The notes beneath the pieces were generated by a model. The model saw nothing but the letters and a program-made list of their open reading frames with translations. It was not told where the DNA came from and ran no database searches. From contig CM022672.1 of the NCBI GenBank assembly GCA_012295275.1, forward strand, positions 13,447,495 through 13,511,494: 64,000 nt of DNA, written 5' to 3'. Shown here in pieces: positions 13,104 to 25,700 of the stretch. The DNA is from Chrysomallon squamiferum (taxonomy: Eukaryota > Mollusca > Gastropoda > Neomphalida > Peltospiridae). How positions within the stretch are numbered: position 1 is the first letter of the stretch; each line of letters starts with the position of its first letter. Made by a program: the position numbers and the translations under genes.

Positions 13104-14438
13104 GGGTAAGGTGGGGTAATTCTGGCACCCGAGGTATATTATGACTTGCAGCCGCTATGCTGCTCTGTCTAGATTTCTGGAACTTTGTTCATATAAATAG
13201 AACCTTCCTATCTCTCATTAGAACAATGGATGTAGGTAACCAGCCATTTACATGTGAAGTATACTGGCCTTGAAAGTAATAAAACAACAAGTTTGTAAAA
13301 AAAAAAAAATGTGCATTTTGAGGTTTCAATAGTGAGTGTTATTTTTTAGTCCTATAGACATAAGGTTAGTGATAGTTATAACAAGTAAACATATAATCAG
13401 TTATTAAATTCAGCAGAAGAAAGTTTATTAATATGTGTCGTAATTAGGCAAGAAATATGTGCTTTATTTTACTCCATCACTTGGGGCAATTCTGGTCCCC
13501 ATGGATGGGGTAAATCTAGCCCACATATTTGGTCGTGAAATCAATAGTTTTGGCATTGAAATAGTCCATTCTGAGTTTTATTTAAGTTTTTTTGAAACAA
13601 CTGAAAGTCCATAGTCCATCTGGTGGGACACGTTGTCAAACTTCAAATCAAATCAAAAAGATAAGGTATGCCGAGGAACTGACAGAAGAAGAAAGTGTCA
13701 AGAGGTATGAAGAATAGATGGCAGAGAAGAAGAAGAAGGAGGAAGAAGAAAAGGCAAAGAAAACACAGGTGAGAGAGGAAAAACTACAAAAAAAAAAAAA
13801 AATAGAAGAAGATATCAAAGTCAAAACGGCAGTTCAGTTCGAATGTTACAGCAGAACCGGTGGATGCCGACAAACAAAACGTTGATGGCGACGAGCCTGA
13901 ACTAGAAGACAGAGATGTAGTAGATTATACAAGAAAAATGTGAACTCTGAGGCAGAGTTGATGATGGAATGAATTCTGACAAGTTCATAGGATGTGACTG
14001 GTGCCCAAATTGGTATTGTCTCGAAATCCCAGCTGGTGCAGACTTGAAAGATTTTGTATTCTTGTGTCGTATTTGTCAAGGAGTTTAGTTTATTGAAGTT
14101 TTGAATCTGACTGGTATTACGATTAGGACTAATTATTATTAATAGTAAACAATGATTACATAGCAATAATCAGTACAACAAATTTGAGGACCAAAATACA
14201 TCATGAATGTCAGGGCCAGATTTATCCCAAATCATCAGGGCAAATCTGGCCTCCGACAACAATTTTTAACCTGGTTCCCATTTCAAAAGTATAAGCACTA
14301 TGCATACAGTGTTTGTGTATTTTGAAGCAGTAATAGATATACTACACAATATTCACTCCATTTTGTTGTTTCCTTTTTTCTGCGAAACTGTAGATGAGGA
14401 TGAATGGAAAAGGGGACCAGAATTACCCCATCTTACCC
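13104..14438. mobile_element. Defective pogo/Tigger-like DNA transposon, 1335 bp, TA-flanked
   Basis: The left end starts GGGTAAGGTGGGGTAATTCT and the right end, reverse complemented, starts GGGTAAGATGGGGTAATTCT; 24 of 27 terminal bases match. Both ends are flanked by TA (13102-13103 and 14439-14440), the target duplication of the Tc1/mariner/pogo superfamily. Near 13660-13800 a plus-strand frame reads YAEELTEEES, then a Lys/Glu-rich stretch. Near 13975-14085 another reads GCDWCPNWYCLEIP and FLCRIC. This looks like the charged linker and terminal PHD-like cysteine motif of pogo-type transposases. Stops and frameshifts interrupt it, and no DDE core is seen, so the copy cannot move itself. Confidence 0.85.
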
Positions 14439-15561
14439 TAATTAAAATTGAAATCAAATGTTCATAGATGCGAAAAAGAAAATAACTCATAAATAATGAG
14501 TATATACTGTTAGTCTTTGTTATCCGCTATTAACTAGATCTAACTGGGTTCTGTTGAAACAATACATACAAGAAATTCAAATCACCTGTAATCAGATCAT
14601 GTCACGTAACATTGCTGTTGTTGTTGTTCTATTCTGCTCATTTTCATAATGGAAAGTGTCATGAGCAAAACTGACCACAAACATCCAACCAATTTTTTAG
14701 TTTGGAATTGTTATTTATCATACTATTGTATTTTGTATAGGTGTGTGTGTGGTCCGAGTACGTTTGTTATTTCTGATTTCCAAAATAACTGTGAGAGTGC
14801 GTGCGTATACGTACACACACCAAGGCGCGCGCTCGAATGTTACGCTTTTCATTAACAGCTATCATATTATAAATTATAACTTCATGGCGATAACAGAACT
14901 CAGATTTTATAAAAGCATTTTTTAATTTTTTTTTTTTATTATTTTTTTTTATATAATTTTTTGTTATAAAATAACAATTAACCAAGTATTTTAGTTAGTT
15001 TTAACGATGCATTCATAATTTAACAGACAGAAAGAAATTAATTCACTCAATGCAATTGTTCCATACAGAAAATACTGTTAACTATACTGCAAGTAAATAT
15101 TCTATTCGCTTATTTTTCAAGAATAAATATTTCAAAAGAGACGATTTAACACAACACAGTATTGTGGGACTATCGATACACTTTCGAAATATCGACTACC
15201 AACTAAATATTAGTGGGGAAAAAAAAAGAAAAAAAAGAGAAAAATATATAACAATGAAGCAATTAAATAATTCTTATTTACCTATCGTGTGTGTTCATGC
15301 TTAACTCAGTAAGACGTCTGTTATCAATAGCAGCAGCAGACGTCCACACAAAAAAGAAGAAGAAAAAAGAGAAATTAACCACGATAGACACACGTTACAC
15401 GCAGACACAAATATGTATACATGTAAAATAATGGTATGTAAACAAAAACGTATGGATCAGTATACTTAAATGGTAACGTACGTTTTTAACACATTTTGAT
15501 ATTTATTATAAATTTATATCAGTGCATACAACCTCTGTTTTGTCATTTTCAAGTCAGAATC

Positions 15562-15565
<4 letters not shown>

Positions 15566-15657
<92 letters not shown>

Positions 15658-15675
15658 GTGTGTGTGTGTGTGTGG
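15566..15675. repeat. (TC)n then (TG)n microsatellite
   Basis: More than 40 TC units are followed by a short TG tract. Reverse-strand reading gives a false Arg-Glu repeat open frame. Confidence 0.98.
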
Positions 15676-16684
15676 TAAAAGTGATTTTTTAAAATATAAA
15701 ATTATAGGACGAAATATTTTGTTTAATACAAAATTAGTTGTTATTTTTTCTCCTGATATAATATTAGTTATAAAATAAAACGTTTTATACCATACAAAAT
15801 TAATAGTAGAGAAAGAAAAGTTTCGTTTCACATAGAAAAATGTATAGAATGAAATGTTTCTTCTGATACAAAATTGCTATTATAAAATTAGATGTGTGTC
15901 TGCTTGAGTGTGTGTGCGTGTGTGTGTGCGCGCGTATGTATACATTTGTTGTTGTTGGGTTTTGTTTTTTTCGATAAATAATTATAATTATAAACGGAGA
16001 TATTTCATCTCATATAAAATTAATATTTACCTAAAGAAATGCTTTATCTGGTATAAAATTAAAATATAGATCCAAACGTTTATTATGTATAGTGTACACA
16101 ATAACTTTATTTTTGTTTGCCGGTATCTATTTCTACTATTGATTAAAAATATCTTAGTGTGTCAAGGATTAATGGAAACGAAAGATTAATAACAGTTATT
16201 TAATCGTTTTGTTTTTATACATTTCTCTTTATCCTTTTGCACGTCTGTATGTACATATAATGTCTGGCTATGTTTCAGTTCAGTAAAACGGAATAAAATA
16301 TTTGAATAAAGTTAACAAAACTGTTTTCTTTGGAATAAAATGAATAATGATAAATAATGGTTTATATATTTGATTTGGCATAAAGTTAATATTTAAGAAG
16401 GAAATGATTTGTCAGGAATAAAGTTAATAAAACAGAAGGAAGTAACCGCCTGATATAAATAAAATAACACAGAAGTAATGTTTTGGTACAAATTTGTTTG
16501 CCACATATACAAATAGGTTATAATTTATAAATTTTTAACACAGAAGGAAAGAATTCTTTTATTATCTTATAAAATGTTTTCTTCGGTATAAAGGTTAATA
16601 CAGAAGGAATTTTTCTGTTTGTTATAAAGTAAAAAATATGGAAGCAAATATTTTGTTTGGTATAATTTTTCTCTTTGTAGAACG

Positions 16685-16738
<54 letters not shown>
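16685..16738. repeat. (ATT)n microsatellite
   Basis: About 18 perfect ATT units are followed by a T-rich low-complexity stretch to about 16815. Confidence 0.97.
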
Positions 16739-17584
16739 TTTATTTATTTAATTTAAAAACAAATAATAATAATAATTTTTTTTTATTTTTTTATTTTTTT
16801 ATTTTTTTTTATTTGGTATGTTGATATTTTCTTTGTTACAGAAAAATGTCCTTTGCCCGGAACAAAATTGACACAAGAGGAAATGTATTATACGTTTGGT
16901 CTGTAATGTTCATACTATAAATATATATATATATATATATATAACTATTATTATTTTTTGATAGTGTGCGTGAGCGCGTTATATTAATAATAAGCAGAAA
17001 TCTTTTGTTGCAGAGAAACAAGAAAAAAAAAGAAGAATATATATATATAAGAACAAATTTTAAAATTATCAATCAAAATGGATCGATATATTTATTTTTG
17101 TCGTGGCCCAGGGCAGCTGTTTATGTCGATTCCCATATTTTTTAAAATTTTATTGAAGTTAGTATCGATACAAATAATCGTTTAAATTATCCAGTAAAAA
17201 CTCTTACATCAAACGGTACTAACAGTTTGTGACACAAAGAGAAAAACGTAGGGCAGAATAATAACATGTATCTATAAAAGAACAAAACTTTTCTTTTTAG
17301 TCAACTATCCTCCTATTTTATAATTGCTTTCACGGCTAGTTATTTATATAATGCAAAAGACAAACGACAAATGATGTAAATAGTGATTATTGAATATTGG
17401 AAGAGGAATAAAAAAATATTTGATATTAACACGCGTTCGCGATGAATATTTAACAGTTTCGTTTGCTAATTCAGCGCAGAAAAAAAATGTAAAAATGAAT
17501 AAATACCAAAGATTAGATGTTAGGACTCAGAAGTTTCAGAAAATGCTTTCTTGTCAAAAATAACAGTTATATGGTTTAAGCAAA

Positions 17585-20160
17585 ATGTCTGGTGTTAGTT
17601 ACAAGATAATGGCTCTACTGATATCGTTTTTATTCACACTGCTGAACTTTGCTAGTGGACAGTTCCCACAGAGTCGTACACGTTCAGCTACTTACGAAAA
17701 ACGGTCTATTGGCTTCCTGACAGTAGCGCGTCGAATCAGTGGAATCAGTTTGTCAGAGTGTTGTTTATACTGCCTCAACGACAACTACGACGGTTTCGTG
17801 TTCTGTGAAACAGCGACTTGTTATCACTTCAATTTAACTAACATACCTGATTCAGGAAATCTTCAGAACGTTTCAGAGTGTTCAGTGTTCATACAAAACC
17901 AGCAACAGGTGAGAATTTTATTTTAATGGAATTGAAATTCTGTCATTAACTGTCTGTCTCTCTACCAACCTGCATTTTTGTCTTCCTTTCTGTCTCAACC
18001 TGTTTCACAGCTGTCATTTATTTTTATATTATGTATTATAAAATAGTTTTCGTTTGAATAGAAACAGGTTGTCACCTGTAAAAGTCACCAGTGAAAAAGG
18101 GCGAGTGCTTAACAATGGCTTGCTTCGTTTAGGACGTTAATTTCCCATCCTCTCAAAAGTCTTAAAAGTATTTACATTTTCTTGTCATTGTACATTGTTA
18201 TATTTCAGTTTTTAGTGAAAATGCATGTTCTTATGGGTTTCATAACACTGAAAATATTGCTTGCTTTCTAATTGCAATGTATTACGTTAATGCAGTAAGT
18301 TTTGCATATTTATATTTTTTTCGGCGTAACTAGAGAACATGATTAAAAAATGGCGCCTCTTCAACAATTTTTTAAAAGATTTAGTTCACTTGTATTTACT
18401 TATTTATTATCATTAGGCCGCAACTGTAACAACGTCAAATTCCAGCATAACATCATCGGCACCTATATCAGGTAATACGACTCTTACTACTACATCAACA
18501 GTTTCAGATTCTACAACATCGGCTTCCTGTAGCAATTTGGCCGGAGGGGGATGTACGTGTCTAAATGGGGCAACTGATGCCGAATGTACCCAGTATGTTA
18601 CAGGTAATATATTCAATATGAGACAGGTAAAAATATATTCAGTATGTTGCAGGTAAACATATTCAGTATATGACAGATAATACTTTCAGTGCTACTTTGA
18701 CGTGTGATTTGTGCGTAATGAAACTACTCTGGCGCGTGATCTACTAAATTTCCAATACTCATGCAACTGAAAGAACCTGGTTAGATTTGAAAAATCGTAT
18801 TTTGAAAATGATGAGAGGAGTGAACCAAAGAACCTTCCAATCACACCTTGATTATTTCTATTGACTACAGATGAGGAAGAATGCTGAAGATATTTTTCTT
18901 GCGTTTCTAGCAGATGTTCGCTCAGTTCTTCGATAAAATTATTCAAATTTATTAGCCCTTGTTCTTAAAAATTATAAATAAATAATAACGTATATATATT
19001 TTTTTTTTTTTTTCATATGCCGTGAAAAATAATAATAAAAATCCAAGAATAAACAAAATATCAATTAAAATGAGCGCGTAGATCACACACCAAAGAATAA
19101 TTTGCTCGGTGTAGATCACACGCCAAACTAGCACCAAAGTTTCAATATGGTACAGGAAATATATTCAGTATATGACAGGCAATAAAGTGAATTTGATGCA
19201 TGTAATATACTTATTATGTGAATGATAATAAACAGATATACAGAAGTATATAGAAGTAATCGTCGTATTAACTCGCGCGCACATACACACACGCAACAGA
19301 CCGGTAGTAGTTCTCAGATAACCGTACTAGTAGTAAGCTTTTGAAACTTTTGGAGTGTAGGCACATTTATATTTATGTGTGTATGGGAAGTGAGGTGAGA
19401 GCATAGCGTTTTATTTTATTGCATTTATTTATTAAAATTAAGTGCTTGCAGTGTTGGAGTACATACATATACACTGATGTGTAGGCGTGTTGTGTATTGC
19501 AGAGAAAATATATGTTTGATAGTCTGTGTACGAGAGAATATAGATGTTCGCCTGTGAATATGGGTATATGTGTGTGTGTGTTTCATTATATTTCTATGGA
19601 TAATTATTTGTACTCAAGTATGATTATGAATTTATAATTTTCGATAGCAATATATAATATAAAATATATTATGCAACATGTAAACAAGCTATTCGGGTAA
19701 ATATTGGGGAAAATTCATAAGAACTGTGATTACATCATATATGATAAATGCATGTTATCCACTGTGTTACTGCAGATCGTTTGAAATAATTCTAATTACA
19801 GACTGTACAGATTACAATTATAAAAGCGGAGTAACGGAGGGCTTGGTCTATATCAAACCACTTACATGGAGTGGAAGCCATTTCCCTGTGCGGTGCTACA
19901 AGGGCCAGACTCTGATTCAAATGCGGGACGAATCTGCGTCGTGTCGAAGTTTGTCGTTCAATGGCTCATGGACCGAGTACAAAGATGGGATCGGAGACCC
20001 ATTTCTGAGCTGTTACTGGCTTGGTAATGATAAAATAACAGTGATGACTAAATCGAGATCGTATGCACTGATGTTTGGTACGTTATTAGTCAGTTCGTTG
20101 TTGTATGGATTAACTTTTTGATTTTAAAATATTACCTAAGTGTTGATGGATTTTAACACT

Positions 20161-20211
<51 letters not shown>

Positions 20212-20403
20212 GTATGAAATATTATTGTGACGGGAACGTACAACGACTATTAATGCTACCAGTATTATTACTACTACTATAATCACCACCACCACCACCA
20301 CCACCACCACCACTACTACTATGACTGCAACTATTAGTATTGTCATATTCTAAATAATAACACTAAAGCAACTAATTCACATCATTTTATTTGAAAACCC
20401 ACT

Positions 20404-20447
<44 letters not shown>

Positions 20448-20889
20448 CTGTGACCCTTTCCCAACCTCAGCTTCCAAGATCTAAACATATGCCTTATTTT
20501 TTATGAGCCATTTCTATTGCTTGTTATAAATATATCTCTTTTTAGATACCGATATCAGTTTTACAAAGAAATGGATTATAACATACCACGACTTCCAGAT
20601 GGCTACATCAGATAATTATTATACAATGAGCTATTCATACATAGAGGAGTCCTCCGAGTTTACCGTCTGCAATGGTTTTGAAGGTCCGGTGGACAGGAAA
20701 GCACGAAATCAACGCTTTTACACCTACGATGATGACAACGTGAACAACTGTGCAGCACAGAGAGGAGCAGGATGGTGGTATGATAGCAACTGCGACTACG
20801 GCAATCTCAACAAATTGTCGCCATTGTGGCCGATAAAGGGTTCTGTGACAACACTGAACACTTCATTACTTTATTTGCAGAGATCTTGA
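17585..20889 (+). CDS. Secreted PAN-like plus fibrinogen-related-domain (FReD) protein, 4 exons, 376 aa
   Basis: Exons: 17585-17908, 18417-18603, 19802-20077, 20546-20889; phases close. Residues 1 to about 26 form a signal peptide with core ALLISFLFTLLNFASG. Residues about 30-105 form a cysteine-rich PAN/apple-like module (SECCLYCLND, FVFCETATCYHF). Exon 2 is a Ser/Thr-rich, probably O-glycosylated linker ending in a short Cys cluster (CSNL, GGCTCLNG). Exons 3-4 encode a FReD: DCTDYNYKSGVTEG, GDPFLSCYWLGNDKI, YTYDDDNVNNCA and GWWYDSNCDYGNLN match the fold's start, centre, calcium loop and disulfide region. The usual GGWTVIQRR is replaced by KGQTLIQMRDESASCR, and the C-terminal GMKW-type strand is missing. 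Such proteins act as secreted lectin-like recognition molecules in molluscs; that role is inferred. An AATAAA follows at 20941. Confidence 0.87.
18591..18690. repeat. Minisatellite of about four 23-27 bp units over the exon 2 donor
   Basis: The unit CAGTATGTTACAGGTAATAT spans the exon 2/intron 2 junction of the FReD gene (donor after 18603). It is repeated with small changes about every 25 bp, giving two more CAG|GTAA donor-like sites in the intron. Related copies occur at about 19141-19185. Confidence 0.8.
20162..20212. repeat. (TAA)n microsatellite in FReD intron 3
   Basis: About 17 TAA units lie between the exon 3 donor (20078) and the exon 4 acceptor (20545). A CCA array follows at about 20286-20318 and a run of about 36 A at 20408-20444. 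Confidence 0.95.
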
Positions 20890-20940
20890 AGTCCTGTAAA
20901 TCAGATTACGAGTTACCACAGCAACGTCTGCACTGTCTGT

Positions 20941-20946
20941 AATAAA
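20941..20946 (+). terminator. Poly(A) signal AATAAA of the FReD gene
   Basis: A canonical AATAAA begins 52 bases after the TGA at 20887-20889, followed by T-rich sequence. This would give a very short 3' UTR. Confidence 0.6.
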
Positions 20947-22681
20947 ATGCTTTGGATTTATTTATTTTTAATTTTAATTAAAGAGGTCAACAGAAAAAAT
21001 ACGTTTCTTATTATTTCATCTTGACTATAATCTTGGGTCTGTTTGCTTTGGAGGAGTTTTTGATAGCAGAAAATCATACTCTAGCCCATCCAAGATTCTG
21101 AATTTTATTGGAGATCATCAGGCCTATGATCTGAGAAATTATCTACTCTGTAGGAAAAAATAAAGTAAATAAAAATTAAAAATTATCTTCATCAAATATA
21201 GGGCATGGTCATTTTAAAATAAGAAGAATACATTATTTTTATTCAGTGTCACTGATTATTTCTCATTAATGTTTGACTGATATCATTGTTACTATGTAAA
21301 AAGTTAATTAAGTTGAGTTTTCCTTAATTAGTCTAATTATTAAATTTAATGTATAATGAGAAATAATAATAAAGTGCATTAGTGTAATTATCGAAGCAAA
21401 ACAAAAAATTCTAGAATCAAACAACAAATAACACATTAGTTTATTTTTTACAAAAAGGGACACTAAATCGTGAGAATTTATTTTCCAAATTAGTTTGATT
21501 TTATATTTTATCATTAGATTTAGATATGGTTATCTGTTTAATGACCTGAAATATAGACCCCTACAGTATTTATGACACTAAATAATCTAATTACTAGCAT
21601 ATATTCTATATTATAATAAAATTTAATTTTCGTTTAGAATTATATTCACTGTTAACTGAAGAAAAAAAAACCCACCTAAAAACCAAACAAACCACAACAA
21701 CCACTGAATCAAAAGAATCAACCAAACGATAACTGATAAAAACGAACTCTATTTATTTTATTATTATTTTTATTTTTATTTGACAAGTAATATTCTTTTA
21801 CAACCCAGTAACACAGCAATATATAGTAACATAAATATTATCTTGTTATAACCATGATATCAACTCTGCTGTCAATTAAGAACTGATATACCATATTTTT
21901 TTTAAAAGACATATATTAATTGTACAAGAGTTAGGTAATCTCAACATAATGAGAAAAAATAAATAAAAATTCTCGGAACTCTGCAACCAGTGTTAAAATT
22001 ATTATAGCCGGTGTTACCTAAAACAAATATTTGTAACTATTGGAAGAAACATAAATTGTCAAACATATCTATTCATAAAATGCCTACACTTGCCTGAAAA
22101 ATACAATCAAGTGTTTGTCTAGCAAGAAGAACATTTTTGTATTGGAACTGCTTGAAAAACTGCTTTTAAAAATATTTTTAAAATATATAAAAATACATTT
22201 TTAATTTCACTTTAAGTGAATAAAATCTCCTTCACATCTATAAATTTTAATAATTAAAAATTTTATTTTTTGATCCAACAATTTATATCAGAATTTTCAG
22301 AGAGGTTAAAATAGTAATAAAATTTAATAATAATAATAACAATAATAAGTAAGATTTTAAGACGAATAATTTAAAATATTATTCCTCAGTCAAGTGAACT
22401 GTAAAAATCAAAAGAGAAATATGTAATTTTTTGTAATATAACTCCACCAACAAAAATAAAATTAACATTCAAAATATTCACACATAATAAACAAAGTTTC
22501 AAGTTTGCTTTAAAAATCTTAAATTCAAAGAATGGAAGTGACAGAAGTTTGCACTCTCCAAACAATACCAATAATAAACACCTGGAGGTTATTTCAGTAA
22601 AAATGAGGCTGGATAACACTGTGCCAGGCTTTTACATACTTGACAAAATATGTATAAGCAGGCAAATATTACCCTGATAGT
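20947..22681. other. Intergenic between two convergent genes
   Basis: This AT-rich sequence separates the end of the plus-strand FReD gene from the end of the minus-strand HENMT1 gene. I see no exon, inverted repeat or RNA gene in it. Confidence 0.5.
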
Positions 22682-22687
22682 TTTATT
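22682..22687 (-). terminator. Poly(A) signal AATAAA for HENMT1
   Basis: Read on the minus strand, AATAAA lies about 48 bases downstream of the HENMT1 stop codon at 22735-22737. Confidence 0.5.
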
Positions 22688-22734
22688 TAACAAAAAGAAA
22701 CAAATATTTCTAAGCCTTCAAGACAATCCACCGT

Positions 22735-25700
22735 CTAATCCCATAATGCCTCATTTTGTATGACCTCAGTTCCTCTTTTCTGATCATTCAGCTCATCCAC
22801 TGATTTGTTCTCCACTACCCAGTCAGAGTCAAGGTCACTTTCAGCATCACTGTCTGCTTCTTCTTCTTCTACAACATATATCACAGATTCTTTGTCGTTT
22901 GTTAAGGTATACCGGCTTGACACAAATTCCCTGTTTAAGAAGAAATATAAAAATGAATATCAAAAATACTGTACAGCAGTTTTACTAAAACAAAATAAGA
23001 TTTATGAGAAGGTTCTGAGGTTAACAGTAGAATATTTTTTAGAAGATTTACTTTAAATTATATTATCAATTAGTTTTCTGGCTTGACACAAATTCCCTAT
23101 TTAAGAAAAACAAAAAATAATAAATAAATAAACATCCAATATTTTAAAACAATTTGTATAAATCTTCTTCTTTTTTTTTCTTTTTTTTTAAATAATTGTA
23201 TTTATAAGAAAATTCTCATACTAACTGCAGAATTTTTATACTACATTTACTTTAATGAATATAAATAATGTTTCACAATTTTTTAAATTATATTATTAGC
23301 CTTTTGGTTTAACACAAATTCCCTATTTAAGAAGGCCATTCAAAAATGAACATCCAATGAAAATAATCATATTTATAAGAAAAATCTGATACTAAAGGAG
23401 AAAATGTATATTGCATTTACTTTATTAATATAATAATTTTTGATTAATGAATTTTTCAGTCATATTTTAATAAACCATATATTTAATGTACATGTTTAAT
23501 TTTACACTTTGAAGTAATCCTATTGTGATACAAACACACCTAAATAAATTTTATATATCAATAAAGGATTTTTAAACTTTTTCATTTCTTATGTCAGCCA
23601 TTACTAACGGTAATATAGGACATCCAAATAAAACATCAAATTTAGGGTATTTAAGGTAATTTATCATGATACAAACCAAGATGCATTTAATCATTTTTCA
23701 GTAATCATAAAAATCAGATCTACAGAAGCCACACGTTTTTTTTAACAACTAACCGCTCCCAAAACACATAATAATAAAAACACAAAATTACTATTCACAC
23801 CCAAAAGACTTTTCTCACAAGCTCTACATAAAACAATATAATGAACAGTGACATATCCAAAAACGTGATAAGTTTAACAAAGCAAATTCATAATGTGATA
23901 AATCTTACAAAACAAAAGGTTAACCAAATTATTCAGAATAAGAGATTTTCTAAACAATACAACAGCAAATGTTCAACAAAGAATTATAAATATACCACTA
24001 AACAAATGTGTTAAAGTTCTGGATTTCAGTATCACCTGAGTTTTTCCATATCACAGAGCTCATTAATACGTCTGTTATCCACTAACTTAGTCAGAGGGAC
24101 ATACACAGTTCTTGGACTGTCTAAATCAGAATTGGTGTGGCAGGAAATTTCATGCAGACAATAAGCAACTTCTGTCTCAAGACTCTCTTCCAAGGAAGGG
24201 TTATCTCTGTTGAACGGAAATTCTGTTGACTGTATCTGATTGAATTAAAAAATGAATATTATGATACAATTCAAAATAAATGGATTTTATGTATCAGTTG
24301 TATGTGTCTTTTATGCTGGTTGATGATAGAGGAAACTAAGGAGAAGTACAAAATCAAACAGAGATCCACATTAATTGGTCGAACATTGTCAAACATACAA
24401 AAAATAATAAATATTTGAATTCTTTTATAATACATATGTAAAAAAAAATTTAAACTAATTACTAACATCTTTTAAAGGTGACTCATCTGCTGTTACACTA
24501 TACATTTCTTTACTGAATCTGTTGTATAATAAACTGCATTGTAAAACTGTTATGCTGATGGAAAATATATTGCAGGAAACAAAAGTGAATTTAACAGTAT
24601 ACAGATTTTTATTACAATATTTTTTTGTGAAAGAATACAACAGTTTATAACATTTACCAATTTATAACATAGACATCCCTTAGGATCAACTGAACTGCTC
24701 CAGGAATTCTGGGTAAAAATGGCAGCTTGAGAGCAGAAGCCCAGGTTTTCTGTTCCAGGAGGACCTTTGCCAATTCCAGAAATTTCTACATCGTAATCAA
24801 ACTTCTTGCACACAGCCTGACACCTGCAAATAATTAAAAAATAAATAATAATTTTTAAAGCTAAAAAATCTAAAACTACTTTAACAAGGAGACCTTTTTT
24901 CGTGAATAGGTACAATTTGAAAAAGATGTACCTGAATTTAACAAGGAGACCTTTTTTATTCATCTTATCATTATTATTTTAAAAAACGAATAAATAATAA
25001 AAATATTTTTGAGAGGTAATTGTGCAGCCAAAAAAATGAAAAATAGAAGTAATAATCTGTACTCAAAATTCATCAGAATATCTGAAATCAGTCAAGTGAG
25101 GAAAAACTTAAAAACTTAAAATTAAAATAGCACAAAGACTTCAGATGGAAAATTCAACTTTACAACCAAACAAAATATTTTCAAAATAACCAAGTATTAA
25201 ATTGCTGTCGACTCCACTCAAACTTGTGATCCCAGTGCCTCTTTCCATGAAAATTTGTAAACAGCTCATTAAAATCACTGTTTGGTGTGGTTACTATGAC
25301 TAAGCGAGGTTCCAGACAGCCAAACACACACTGAGTGACTTCACTAAGTTCTTCATCATACAGATGTTCTATACTGAAAAAAAAAATAATAATAATAAAA
25401 TAAAATAAAAAATGACAGGTGAGAAAAATAAATAAGTAACCTTTAAAAGAATGTGTCTAAAAATATTTTACTTCAGTTCTCCCATTTCCCATCCCAATCA
25501 GTTTATCAGTGGTCAAGCCATATGTTTCCCAAAGTAATCTTTAATGATAACAAACAGCAACTGTTTTGGAAACAAATCAGCACATTCAGTGTTCAAAAAT
25601 AAAAAATTAATACATGTATTTTTTTTTATAATTACATAATCATACATTTATTTTTTCACTTCTTAATATTTGATAATTAATGTTGCTTTTCTATCATCAT

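Larger units (their letters stand above)
14439..17584. other. Intergenic, AT-rich with microsatellites
   Basis: No coding exon is supported. The main contents are the TC/TG microsatellite at 15566-15675, an ATT array at 16685-16738, T-rich runs near 14925-14960 and 16775-16812, and an AT run at 16920-16942. The promoter of the secreted fibrinogen-domain gene should lie at the right end, but no clear core element was identified. Confidence 0.5.

Noticed and set aside
15514..15831. Arg-Glu / Ser-Leu repeat open frames
   Set aside because: They are translations of the TC microsatellite, not genes.
20078..20121. Alternative hydrophobic C-terminus of the FReD protein by reading through the exon 3 donor (GTLLVSSLLYGLTF)
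   Set aside because: It resembles a membrane tail, but it cuts the fibrinogen domain in half, and the GTACGT donor joins in phase to an exon that completes the domain.
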